Positions 11,311 to 23,000 of a stretch of DNA of 64,000 nucleotides are shown in pieces. Source of the stretch: Motacilla alba alba (taxonomy: Eukaryota > Chordata > Aves > Passeriformes > Motacillidae); NCBI RefSeq assembly GCF_015832195.1, contig NC_052032.1:3664618-3728617 (forward strand), given 5' to 3'. The notes under the pieces are model-generated. The model was not told where the DNA came from, did not search any database, and was given only the letters and a program-made list of their open reading frames with translations. The translations under genes were made by a program, and so were the position numbers. Each line of letters starts with the position of its first letter. Position 1 is the first letter of the stretch.

Positions 11311-13676
11311 CAGATCCTTCTTCCAGTCAGTCACAGCTCTCCTGCACCATGACCCCACCAAGCCTTCCCACAGTACCCAGCCCCAGAGCCCCTTCCTTCT
11401 AAAGGGGAGGGATGTGGATGCAATGAGCCCACCCCAGGCAGGGGGGGAGAGCACAGGCAGGAGTTTCATCACACACCATCTACACCACACCTGGTCCCAG
11501 CCTCTTCTTGAGTCTTCCATCTCCATCTTCTCCACTGCAGCCCTGGACAAATCCCAATGAAGGTGCTCACAGCTCCAGCCCAGATCTGGGTCAGAGCTTG
11601 GGCACTGGGCAGTCTCCGGCCTCATCCCAGAGCCAGCAGGATGTGGGTCAGCCCTGAAGTGGCAGCTTTGCTCCCCCTGTGTTGGGGGAGACCCCTGAGG
11701 AGACCCTCCAAGGACGCAGAGGGTGCACAGAGGAAGGGATGGGGGAAAGGAGGAGGAAAGGCAGCCACGTTGTGCAGCAGAAGGGTGAGATCAGTCGCTT
11801 CTGGATTTATAGAGGATTAGATCTTGCTGAGCACATGCTGAATCAGATTAATACTATTAACATTTATGAATTATCCTCTAGCAATTAGCCGAGGTGTCAT
11901 CCAGCACAGCACAGCACAGGGAGCTGCAGGAAAGGCAGCCCTGGGCTGTGGGTCAGGGGGAGGAGGATGCCAAGGGGTGGCTTGGGCACTGTGGGGAGGC
12001 TGGGGTTGGGCTGCTGGACCCCACAGCAAGGTCAAGGGCTCATTGACCAAGCTCCCAGTGAGCTCTTGTGCTCCTCCAGCAGCCTGAGCCTCGGCTCTTC
12101 AGGTGCTCCTGGAGTCATAAAGCCTTATGTACTGAATAAATGTATTTGCTTCCTAATTATACAGCTGCTGGTGGTGCTCCCCCTGTGCTCTGAGGCATTG
12201 TGCTGCGGCCGGCAGGGAGACCTCGCCAGCAAATTCCAACCACGAGGAGGAAGGGGGCAAATGCAAAGCCTTGAAGGCTGGGCAAAGAATGAGCAGCTGA
12301 GGAGAAGGGGGAAATACAGATGACCAAAGTGGCACAGGCTGAGATGCTGATCCACCAGCCCCACCAGCAGCAGGGTCACAGGGGCAGATTCTCCTGCCCA
12401 CACATCTCAGACCTTCTGGCACAGCAAACGAGGGAAGAATTTGTGCAAACTCAATTTGCTCTCCTGGCACTGTTATATTTTTTTTGCATTTCTCTGGGCA
12501 GGGACAATTAAAATCAATGAAGTCAGTTTTGCTTTCATGTTCTCAGTGCTGAATTGGTTGAGATAAAATCACATTAAAGAAACAGCTACATATTTAAAGG
12601 TAGATATTGCCTGCACTGGAATTTTCTTTCATGAAAATCAATGAAAGCACTTCTCCTGGAATTAAGGCCTGATCTTTTTTTTTGTTTTACACTCCAAATG
12701 AGTCCCAATTTTACAATATACAAGCACAAAGGCAAATCGGAGTGGAAGGTTTCATTTTAAGGAGAAGGGAAAGCAATTTTCAATACAGTGTAGCAAAAAC
12801 ATTATTCCTACAGGAAAAAAGGGGGAAAAAAAGTAATCATTATCTATGAAATAGTTTGTGTTGAGTCACAGCCCAGGGAGGATTGTGCTCGGTGAGGGAA
12901 GGGCTGGTCAGACAGATGAATTGATTTTAGAAACCAGGAGGAGAGAGAAGTGATGGAGGCCAGGGTGGGAGGGAGGACTCAGGACACGGCAGGAGATGTC
13001 CCAGGGACTGGTGGCAAGAGATGTCCAAGGACTCAAGTTGTTCATCCTGGCTGGACCTTCACCACACCCCACACTGCCTGCTGTCCCATTGTCATCCTGC
13101 AGGCAGAGCTGGGACTGGGGAATTGGGCTGCAGTCTCAAAAAAAAAAAAAATAAATAAAAAGGAAAGTCCCAAACCATCCTTTGCCTCCATCCATTATTT
13201 TTGGAATAGATGCAAACTGACAGAACAGGATGAGAATACAAATCTCTGCAACAGCTCCCCAGCCTTGGGGCACATCCCCTTGTGCCTCAGTTTCCCCCAC
13301 AGCCAAACATGACGCAGGAACAAATGCGACATCCACCACCCTCTGCTCCCTTTCCTGCTGCAGCCGGGAGACAAATCCATCGTGCCACAGGAATCCACAA
13401 CCAAAGGCATCTTCATTTCCCAAGCAGCACCAGCCCTCGCCCTCCTCCCGCCTGCATCCAGCTCCGTGTTTATGTTCAGCTTCCTGGGAAACAAGAGGCT
13501 CGTTACCATGCGGAGGGCGACAGCAGAGCGATTAGTGAAATTTGTTACCCACATGCTCTGAACAAAATTAAATTAAAAGTGCTGCTTTGCTGTCAAGATA
13601 AGGGCCAAGCCGGAGAGATAATTTTTCACTCTCAAACACTCAATTACTCGCTGAGGCTGTATCAGATACAATCGGA

Positions 13677-13696
13677 AAATAAATAAATAAATAAAT
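13677..13696. repeat. (AAAT)5 microsatellite
   Basis: Five consecutive AAAT units follow a unique AT-rich segment. It is too short to say more. Confidence 0.9.
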
Positions 13697-13851
13697 AGGA
13701 AGACCCGCACTGCCTCCAGGAACAGATGTAAAAGCCTTTATCTCCAGCGCAGTCCAGGGAAGTTAAAGTGCCTGCGGCCGCTGCAGCTCCAGCAGCGTTT
13801 ACCTGCAGCCCCCGGGGCTGCCCAGCCCCAGCTTCCAGCAGCAGCTCCGTA

Positions 13852-13908
13852 CCCCGAAGGGCAGGAGCATGAGTGCACCCCTGAAGGGCAGGAGCATGAG
13901 TGCACCCC
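13852..13908. repeat. 27-bp direct duplication
   Basis: The segment containing 'gaagggcaggagcatgagtg' occurs twice in tandem, at 13856 and 13883, with one mismatch near the unit edge. It looks like a young two-copy duplication. Confidence 0.9.
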
Positions 13909-14447
13909 ACAGCTACAGCCACCAGCCATGAAGGGAGCCAAGAGCAGGCTGGAGCAAGCCCAGCCCAGCTTCCCTGCACAGCCAGAGTCCAGCAGGAACG
14001 GAGAGGGACTCAGAATGGGTTTTATGGGCTGTTGCAGTGCCTCATTGCTCTGCAGGCAAAATAAGCCATCATGAAAAAGCACCGCATTTGTTCACTAGCT
14101 GGAAAAGCAGCATCCATGACAGAGAGCAGAGAATGGCTGGGAATAAGGAGCGTCCCCCACTGTCACACTGCCCTGGACATCTCAGTGCGAGCATGGCTGT
14201 GGTGCAGGGGGCAGCCTGCGGGGAGGGAGGGACCTCGGTGCTCTGGGGCATAAAGACAAGATTGGTATCATGAAGGCAACTCATTCCTGACATTTGGGGA
14301 TCTGCAGGCCACATGGGAGCTGCGGTGTCCCCTCTGGGCTGCTCTTTCCTGGCCTCACAAAGAGCAGCACAGCTCCATGAGCCATGAACCAGCTGGGTGT
14401 GCACCACCCAGGCTGACCTGTCTGTCTGTCCCTGCAGGGAGCACCCG

Positions 14448-14697
14448 TGTGTCCCTTCCTGAGAAGTGATCCTAAAGGCTCTGTGTCCCTTCCTGAGGAA
14501 TCCCAGAGGCTCTGTGTCCCTTCCTGAGAAATCCTAACAGCTCGGTGTCCTTCCCTGAGGAATCCTAAAGGCTCTGTGTCCCTTCCTGAGAGATCCTAAC
14601 AGTGTTGTGTCCCTTCCTGAGGAATCCCAACAGCTCTGTGTCCCTTCCTAAAGGATCCTAAAGGCTCTGTGTCCCTTCCTGAGGAATCCTAACCTGT
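14448..14697. repeat. 31-bp minisatellite, about 8 copies
   Basis: The unit is 'tgtgtcccttcctgaggaat' plus 'cctaaaggctc', with variants 'ccta/acagctc' and 'cccagaggctc'. Repeats start at about 14448, 14482, 14513 and then every 31 bp. Variants alternate along the array, which suggests that blocks of two units were duplicated together. Confidence 0.95.
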
Positions 14698-17579
14698 CCA
14701 TGCCCAGAGCTGATCACACGAGGTGGGGATGGACACAGGGCTGCCAGGAAGGGAGAAGCATCCTCAAGGACAGACAGACAGCAGCAGACACAGACAGACC
14801 CATTCTTCCTTCATGCCCCTGGAAGCAGCCCAAATTGACATGTTTGCTTTATCCCCTTTTGTCTCCCCCAGTCTGAAGGCGAGGCAAGCCTAAGGCAGAG
14901 CGGGGAGGCAATCCCCTGAGGAGTGTGGAAGAGTGAGGTGATGTCCTGCCTGCAGTACTCACTCAGCCCCAGTGAGGCCAGAGGCATCAGCCAAGAGAAC
15001 AGTGCCCAAATTTCATTCTGCACCTCGTTTAGTTCCCCATGAAATAATAACTGCCTGCTGCCTCTGGAGATGGGAGAGGATCAAAGCGAAGCTTCCTCAT
15101 ATGTAGTAGACTCCGAATACCTAATATTCCCTTATAAAAGGCCTTGTTTTAAACACCAAATACAGAGGCAGATCAAAGCTCAGCTTCTCATTTCTCTAAC
15201 AGCCCTCAGAAGGCTCCGCCAGCCAGCCCAGCACACGCACACACGGGGCTGACACCAATCCAAGGTACATAATTGAACTCTGCTAATTTGTCAAAACCAT
15301 CACCGCGCGCTATGGAAACAGCCAGGTGCCTTGTTCACCGAGACCTCAGCTGAGGAGCATCCCAGAGCCATGCCCTCCCTTCCCTGAGGTGCTGGGGGGC
15401 TGGAACGGGAGCTGTGCAGGAAAACAGAGTGGGATGTTTCCCCCCTTCCTATTTTAGCAGGAGATGCCAGGAGGGGTGAAGCAATCCCAGACCCAAGCGT
15501 GGGGGAGCAGGCTCAGGGTGGTGCAGCTGGAGCTCAAGCAGATACCAGAGACAGCGTGAGGAGCAGCAGCCAGCTGAGGACACTCCATGAGACACCCCAG
15601 GTGGGTGGACACTGTGCTGGGTGCCCTCCAGCATACCTCAACCATCACAGGAACAAAATCATCCCTTTGCCTTTGAACCCCAACTTTGTGTCTGGGTGCC
15701 CGGCAGCTCTGTACCTGATCTCTGCTGGATGGGGAGTGACATCAGCCCCTGACTCTGGGGTCTGGCAGCAGTAATGGGAACCCCCTGCCAGGTCCCAGGG
15801 CCTCCCAGCAGGTCACAGAGGCTCAGACTAGAGTGCAAGGGAGGGCAGACAGTCTGTGGGTCTAAAAGACAAATGGGCTTGGGATGGCTCAGCCCCTCGC
15901 AGGGTCTCCAAACAGCATCATCATTTTCCCTGCCTCAGTTTCCCCCAACCCAGGAAGCTGAACAGCATCTGCTGCAGATTTTTTGTGTTACAGAGCAGCT
16001 GCTTTGTGGCCTGAGAAAGCAGAAGGAGGTGCAGGAACCTTGTCTGTGCCTCCCCTCCAGGAGGTGGGGCTCATTATACTCATGGAATCCTCAATGAGAT
16101 GGGCAGGGAGCTGATACAGCCTTGGAGTTACAGTGCTGCTGCTTCCCCACCTTTCACTATTCGGTGCTGCCTGTGACCAGGAGAACTCGGGACTGCACAG
16201 TCACACCTGGAGCTGAACATATTTTGCTGGGCACAGGGCAAACCTCACCCCAGAATGAGAGGGATGGAGCAGGAGTGGAGTTTGTGCACAGGGCTCTGCC
16301 TCCTTGCTTTAGGGGGATTTTTGCTACTAATATTTTTCTCTGAAACTCAGAGTGGAACCTGACTGAACACATCCCACCCTGAAGCATCAAGGCTTTGATA
16401 TGGCCAGCGGGGGATGTGGATTGACATCCTTACAACGCTGTCAGGTTCTCTCTCACAGAGACTTCAGCGCTGGTGGAAGGTGCAATGACCGACAGCCCCG
16501 GAGACAGGAGCCATCTGTGCACCACAGCCAGAATGAAAAGAAGCTCCCGCAGTTCCTGGCACTCCCAGGGAAATGGGAGAGGGGGGCCAGCCCCCACAGC
16601 AAGCAGAGCTTTGTGGTGCACAAACCTGTTGCAAATAGGTTGCAAGAAAATCTGATTTCTGGAAATCCTCGAGGAGTCAGCGCTGAGGGTCAGCAGGAAG
16701 GAGCAAACCAGCCATCCCTGGCCCCAGCTGAGGGTCACTTCAGCCTCTGAGCACAGAGCTGTGCACAGCCTGACAGCCTCTTCAGGACGTGTTTCACTTG
16801 GAAAAGCAATCTGAGTTCCAGCTCCCTTGAGACTGCATGCCACAGAGCAGAGCGCACCCTGATCCGTCAAAGGGGAGACTGGGGAGCTGGTGTGGGCACA
16901 AGCAAGGGACTGTGGTGAAGAGAAGGGGTGTCTCACTGAAGATCTGGGAGTGAACAGAGCACTTCTTGGCATAAGCCAGCAATGCTTCTCCCAGCTCAAA
17001 TCCCAGAGACGGGGCTGAGCCCAACAGCCAACACCAAGACTCCAGGAGAAGACCTCCTCTGCTTTATTCCTTACACTCTTCTCCTCTGTAATTTCTCTGG
17101 AGACTTTCCAAAGACATGACAACATCAGTGTAAGGGCATCCCACAGCCCCAGAGGCCGGGGAGGTGAGCGGTGCAGCATGCTGTGACCACAGAAGGTGCT
17201 GCCTCTTCCTTCTCCATGTATTCCTGCACTGAAAACCAGGTACCAGTGGCTCTGCTGCTCCTGAGCTACCAGAACAAACTCTCCCTTGCTGAATATTGTC
17301 CTGTGGGAATGTCTCTCTAATCTGCCTTGCCACAGCACCAGAGAACCTGCTGTCCCCTCCTTCTCCAGGAGACACAGGAGGCCACTTAACCAAGCTCAAA
17401 TAAAAGCAAACCTGCACACCTCCTAAGTGGAAACTTCCCATCGCATCATCTGGGATCAATGCCTTGACAGTGCAAGTAATTAGGCTCAATCCTACAAAAT
17501 CTTATCCGAGGAGAGAAACCCCAAGGAATCCCTCTCCTTGGACCTGATAACTATCCAAAGGCACCTGCAACGACACGCA

Positions 17580-17830
17580 AGCCTGGCGAAATCGATAGGG
17601 GAACATCATTGTAAGAATTAACTGTATCTGACGATGCATCCTTCTCTATTAGAGTTACGAGCCCGTCCAATTATGGATCTTGGCTGAACTTGTAATTATG
17701 AGTTCGGTACTAGGACTTCCCACTCTGCTATTGCTTTGCCTCCATGAGGGAGAGGAGAGTCAATGAAAGGATAATGGAAAATTCCTTTCAAGGATGCAGT
17801 GATGGCCAAATTTATCTAGACAGGAGGGGA
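17580..17830. other. AT-rich unique block, candidate conserved noncoding element
   Basis: This block contrasts with the GC-rich repeat-laden intron around it. It holds CATTGT (SOX-like), ATCGAT, several TAAT or AATTA homeodomain cores and no transposon signature. Reading frames are closed. A regulatory role is inference from composition only. Confidence 0.3.
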
Positions 17831-18394
17831 AGTACAATGGGCACTTTATGCAAGACAATTCCCTCAGTTAGCCCCCAGTGAACACGAACAAACCAGGTTT
17901 TCACAGCATTGCTCAAACACTAAGGCAGATCTAACAGCCAGCCCTGTGCGACGGCGCGAGGCAGCTCTGCCTCCTGAATTCCCTTCAAACCCAGCCATCA
18001 AAGCTGCCCAGGTGAACAACAGCTTATTCACAGGGAAAGAAAGGAATTCTTCCCATTCATCTGTTCCTTTATATTTGCCCTACAAGGAAGCTAAAACCAA
18101 CAACCAAAAACCAACATAGACGTCAATAAAAATATCTTTGTACCCGACATCCAGTATGAGCCTTTTTCAAGGGACTTACAGAGCAGCTGACCTCAAGGGA
18201 AATGGCATCAAGGCATCCTTGAAAAGATTTATCTGCCTCTCATTAAAACACACTTTTCCATACCTTCCCTGTGCCCTATCACCCCTTTCCCTAGGGGAAG
18301 CTGAAAAAACCCCAAACTTCAGTGGCTTTTCCAAGGTACCCAAAGGCTGTCACAGGCTGCCAGTATTCCTGAATAAGACACTGCAAAAGCTAAT

Positions 18395-18690
18395 CCAGCA
18401 CCAGGACAAGGGGAAATGGCTTCAAACTCTGAGAGGGTAGGGTTAGAAGAAAGTTTAAGCTTAAGCTTACTGGGAAAAAATTTATTGACCATAAGGGTGG
18501 GAACATGCTCACGCAGGTTGCCCAGAGAAGCTGTGGCTGCCCCTGGATTCCTGGATCCCTGGAAGTGTTCAAGGCCAGGTTAGACAGGGCTTGGAGCAAC
18601 CTCAGATAGTGGAAGATGTCCTTGGCCATGGCAGGGGGTGGAACAAGGTGATTTTAAGGTCCCTTCCTACCCAAACCATTCTGGGATTCT
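18395..18690 (+). mobile_element. CR1 LINE 3' fragment
   Basis: In plus orientation it shows the full order of the CR1 3' region: 'caccaggacaaggggaaatg', 'ggttgcccagagaagctgtg', 'ccctggaagtgttcaaggcc' and 'aaggtcccttcctacccaaa'. It ends 'ccattctgggattctg', the typical CR1 terminal repeat, so its 3' end is at about 18690. It is antisense to ASTN2. Confidence 0.93.
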
Positions 18691-18828
18691 GACTTTATCA
18701 TTTTCCCCTGAAACACAGGTTTGTACTGCAACAGGTAAGGAACTCACGAATCCTCTAATTCTTTTCATCGAAAGCTCATTTTAAAGAAATCATCATGGTG
18801 ATGATTTCTCTTGGTTCTAAAACACATG

Positions 18829-18882
18829 GGGAAAAAAAAAAAAAAAGAGAGAGAAAGAAAGAAAAAAAAAAAAAAAAAAAAA
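18829..18882. repeat. A-rich tract with (GAAA) units
   Basis: Two long A runs are separated by 'gagagagaaagaaagaaa'. No SINE or LINE body is attached, so it is simple sequence and not a retroposon tail. Confidence 0.9.
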
Positions 18883-19898
18883 GCCCAGACTCATAAAATT
18901 GAAGGCCCAGCCTTTGAGCAGGAACAACTGCGGCACACCCCTGTGCATGTGTGTGTTTATTCCCGGAGCTGATCAGAGGTGTTGAGGCAATTTCACATTC
19001 AAATAAACACACTGGAAGCATTTATGGGAATGGCTCATCATGGAAACAAATGGGGCCGCGTGCTGCCGCGGTGGGCACCGGCATCTATCTGGCTGCCGCG
19101 CTCTGCCGAGGCCCGGCTCCCTGCACAAAACAAATGGAGGGAGCAGACCCACTGTGCAATTTTTAAATTGCTTCCCAACGGAGTTATTTCCCGACAGCGA
19201 TTTTTCAAACCCAGTAGCAGCAGCAGCAGCAGAACTCGTCCTTTCCTCCACCAAACGGCTCGGGCTGAGAGTCCCGAAAAAACCGACCCGGCGTGATGTG
19301 ATGAGAGGAAATGCGGACACTAATTTCAAACTCCAGATGATATTTCAGTTTCTTGGCTTCTCTAACTCACAAAAGAGCCTAAAGGGACTTGGGTCTACAA
19401 ATCCCTGCCCCAACCCTCGTTTTGAATTTGTTCTTTTTAATTGCCTTTGTGCCAAGTGGAATGCTGGGCAATTTTCATCCAATGAATGCTTTGCATGGGA
19501 AATAAAGGGCAGAAAACAGGAGTTTGGAGCAAGGAATCGCCAGGGTAACCATCCCCGACAGCTGCACTGGTGCCAGGATGAGGACAGACACAACCACTCC
19601 CCACTAGTGCAGCTTTGGGGAAGTGCCAGGGCATGTGGAGGGTAACTGATATTAGAAATCATCAAAGAAACCCAGAACCTCAGCAATATCACTGGGAAAT
19701 GGGATCTGTGGCTCCTGCACGGTGCTGCATCACACTAACAGCACATCTTGGGATGTGCTTACCACTACAGACTGGCGTGGCTGTCCTTTAGACTTGGGCA
19801 GCATCAGACACCGTCACCCATGGGACAGCCAAGGGGCTCAAGCATTTCTTTCCCCTGACACCAGTGTGCAGTCACAGGTGTGACTGTGACTCCTGTAC

Positions 19899-20006
19899 CT
19901 TTGCTTCGCCTCCGGCTCCGATACTGCTCCGTGTAGAAGGTGAGCTGGGTTTCATCGTCCGCCTCTGAGCCAGAGTTGCCTTTGGCACGTCCAAACCCGA
20001 TCCCAC
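19899..20006 (-). CDS. ASTN2: Astrotactin-2 exon, cytoplasmic loop
   Basis: This 108-nt exon encodes 35 whole codons plus split glycine codons at each end (phase 1 in, phase 1 out). The acceptor is ...GCCTGCAG before 20006 and the donor is GTACAG from 19898. The product is GIGFGRAKGNSGSEADDETQ followed by LTFYTEQYRSRRRSK. This segment lies in the cytoplasmic loop between the two membrane helices. It holds a short acidic SEADDE patch, the aromatic LTFYTEQY motif also present in ASTN1 in altered form, and a basic RSRRRSK end just before the second helix. Those basic residues fit the inside-positive rule. The match to vertebrate ASTN2 is almost exact; ASTN1 has a clearly different sequence at the equivalent place. 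The nearest transposable element is about 1.2 kb away, unlike the other three exons. Confidence 0.96.
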
Positions 20007-23000
20007 CTGCAGGCAACAGAGAGGAAAGAATCAGCCCTGGCAGCTGGGATGCTCAGGAGCAGGTGGAGCCAGGAGCTCCTCAGCAGAGCTGAGGATTTGG
20101 CCAGCAACCCCCACTCCTTGCTAAGGTTCTTTGCTTGGGGTCACCAGTAGTGATCAGGAACTTTTACCATTCATGATTCCATCAAAAACCAGGACCCCCC
20201 AGTGCCTTTAGTGATGTGAATGTAAGAAGACACATTCTACCCTCAGAAATAACAACACAAATATATTTCAAGGGACTTACAAAGAAAACCCCTGAGTGTG
20301 GCAGCTGCTCTCCCCAAGGACACCTGCATGGTGAAATGCAGCGAATGTTAGCAAACCCAGCAAGGACAAATGGTACAGGGGGAATACAGCCCTTGGGGGG
20401 CACCCAGGACCCCCTGAGGGTTTTTCCTGCTCCTCAGCACCCAAAATGACCCATGTGCTCCCCCAGCTTGCTGTGACAGCAGCAGTCAGGACTGACAGGA
20501 GCAGGGCTGGCCCAAGGTTCACCCGGCCTCCTCCTCTCCAGATTGGTGTGGGATGCAGCAGGAGCTCAGCTGGCTCCATCCCCAGACCCACCAAGAAGCA
20601 ATGGATACTTAAAAAGCACCACAGACTCTAATTGGCAGAAGTCCTTCAATCTTTGCAGAGCTTAAAGAAAAGAGGCCTCTGGGGGTTGACAGTGGCCCTT
20701 TAAACTGCCATTAAAATATTTTACTGTTTTTAAAAAATCTTTTATTCTAGGCAGCAGAACAATTTCCCCATTTCTTGGCAGGAGAACAGAAAATGAGCGG
20801 TGCCTTCTGCCCTCTGGAATCCTTAATCACGGGGATGAGAGGTGGCTGGCAGGAGCCAGAGGGACAGCAGGAGCTCGGCACGTGGCTCCTGCCCTGGCCA
20901 TGCCCTGCCCTGGCCGAGCAGTGCCCTCCAGGGCAGTCTCAGCAGCGGGGCAGGAAGGGGCTCTGCTGGCTCCTTTGCTCCTGGAAGCAGCAGGAAGGGT
21001 CAGTGCTTGCACGCAGCAGCATTTAGTGCTTGGGCAGAGGGCTGGGGGGTTTAAAGATTCCAAACCATGACCCATCATCAGCCCCTCTTCAGCCACAAAC
21101 ACCACAAAAAACATCCAGTGCCATGATACACCCACACAAGGGGTGTGAGAGACACAGCAGAGCGGTAAGACCAATGAGACTTATTTGAATGAGTGAGGAA
21201 AATCTTAATTAACCTGGGCTTCTAATGCAGGCCCTTGGGCAACCAGCCAGGGCTGCAGCGCTGCTGCAAATCCCCTTCTCACTGAGCAGGGTTGGTGAGG
21301 GCTGGGGGACAGACAGCAGCCATGGGAGAGTCCCCTCACTGCTGAGAGCTCAGCACAGCCACTGCCCCTGCCTGGGACAGGGACCTGGACGCTGCCTGTG
21401 CAGGCAGGACGTGGCACATCCCTCTGTCACCTTCCCGTGCACCAGAGCTGGCCCCTTTTGCACAGGCAGATGGCTGGGGTGGACAGAGGGAGCCACGTGG
21501 TGCTCTCTGAGCTGTCACACCCCTCTGAGGTGACCGGGCAGCTGGCACAGGCAGCAGCTGCTCTGCCAGCCACCAGCCCAGCCCCCTCCGGCCACTCTGC
21601 GTTTGTGTGCCGGCTGCGTCCCCGTGATGGATGGAGCTGACATGTTAAATTACTCAGGCTGGATGTCTTCAGAGAGCTGGTGACAGCGATATTGCATTTT
21701 CTGATTACCCAGCACTGAGCAGGATGTATAAATACAGCAGTTGCGAGACCCGGCGCGGGTCCCCAGCCCGCAGAGGAAACGTCTCCTCTGACCCAACATG
21801 CAGTGCCAGAGGTCAGCCTGGCAACACGAGCCTGGGGCACACGCACGGCTGCCAGGATGTGCTTTTACACCTTCGTGCCATCAAGGATGCTGGACCACAT
21901 CTTGGTGGTGGTTTTGAGGATCTCAGAACCCAGTTGAGGCAATCTTGAGGACACAGGGACACTAATCCTCAAGTAATCCTGCCACGAACCTGATTTCATG
22001 TTTAACTGGCCCCAAAATCTGACCAAATTAGCCCCGTGAGACATTTACAACTGGGGCAATGCCTCCTTTTCCAGGTCCATTACCAGCCTTGATCACAGGC
22101 TGCTCACCAGGGCATGGGGCTGAGCATAATCATGATGGGGCCAAGGATGCTCACGGCAGAGAGCACCCACGAGCAATTACTGATGAACAAGGACAGCACT
22201 GAGATAAAGCCAAGCAGTCCTGCCTGCTCAGCATTCCCTTTCCTTCAAAAACAGGGAGAACACCCACTATCAGAAAACTAAAAGATCCTAATCACTGCAA
22301 TCAGTTACAAACTGGAATAAGATGCTTTAAAGACAGAGAACAGGGAAATGGCAATTTTGAAGGGCTGGGCATCAGTAATGCACTGTAACTCTCTCCAGCA
22401 GCTCTCACAGGGAGATACACCCTCTTTACACCCAGTTTACTCCTGCTTTTGAGACTGGAGAAAAAACAAAGCTCCCCTTCCTCACCCAACCCATCTCCTG
22501 CCCAGCTCGATCAGCAGGCAGTGGGGCAGGAGGCAGGCAGGGAAGGGGAGCTCAAGGAAGATGCTCGTGTTTCTAATCCTGTTTGCAGATTTACAAACTC
22601 GTTAATCCCTTCAAATAGATCTCGGCTCAGGCAGGCGCCAGGGCAGGGCGCTTGTTCTGAGTGCAGCATTAATTTGGCGGGGAGCAGGGCGGGGTGCCAA
22701 GGCAAACACCTCGTTATGGTGTAATTAAAGACGGTCCCGTTAGTGCAGAGTGGGGGTAAGGAAATAAAATTCAGGAACCAGAGTCATCCCCAACGACTTT
22801 TTGTTAGCTGAAGCCACGTGTGTATTTTCAAAAGTGAGATTTTTGTCTGTAAAGAGGACATAAAGAACAAACATGACATTCTTAATCCTTTCCCTGAAGC
22901 CAGGAGCTCGTAGAACATCTCGGGGAAAGAGCTATAGATGTAAAAGGAATCAAAATTGAGTTAAAATAAAGAAATAACTAACAGGAGCTGTTTGGATAAC

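Larger units (their letters stand above)
5994..19898 (-). other. ASTN2: ASTN2 intron, 13.9 kb
   Basis: This intron joins the 19899-20006 exon to the 5847-5993 exon and starts GTACAG at 19898. It contains the densest tandem repeats of the window (9.5-11.3 kb and 13.7-14.7 kb), one ancient repeat remnant, one CR1 and one possible conserved block near 17.6-17.8 kb. Stretches 9590-9840, 11795-11895 and 13540-13676 are AT-rich, unique and carry TAAT cores, so they might also be conserved elements. I see nothing identifiable in 5994-7639, 7746-9529, 11896-13539, 14698-17579 or 18883-19898. Confidence 0.93.

Noticed and set aside
11107..11625. 172-codon minus-strand frame rich in SHPIPI repeats
   Set aside because: Much of it is the reverse translation of the GGGATG simple repeat.
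16430..17338. 302-codon minus-strand open frame
   Set aside because: No recognisable domain. It includes several low-quality Trp/Cys/Ser-rich stretches and is best explained as a chance frame in intron.
19899..20006. Possible assignment of the exons to ASTN1
   Set aside because: The cytoplasmic loop core TQETVESLMQKFKESF and the GFGRAKG...SEADDETQLTFYTEQY segment fit ASTN2. ASTN1 has a different loop sequence and different residues through the second membrane helix.
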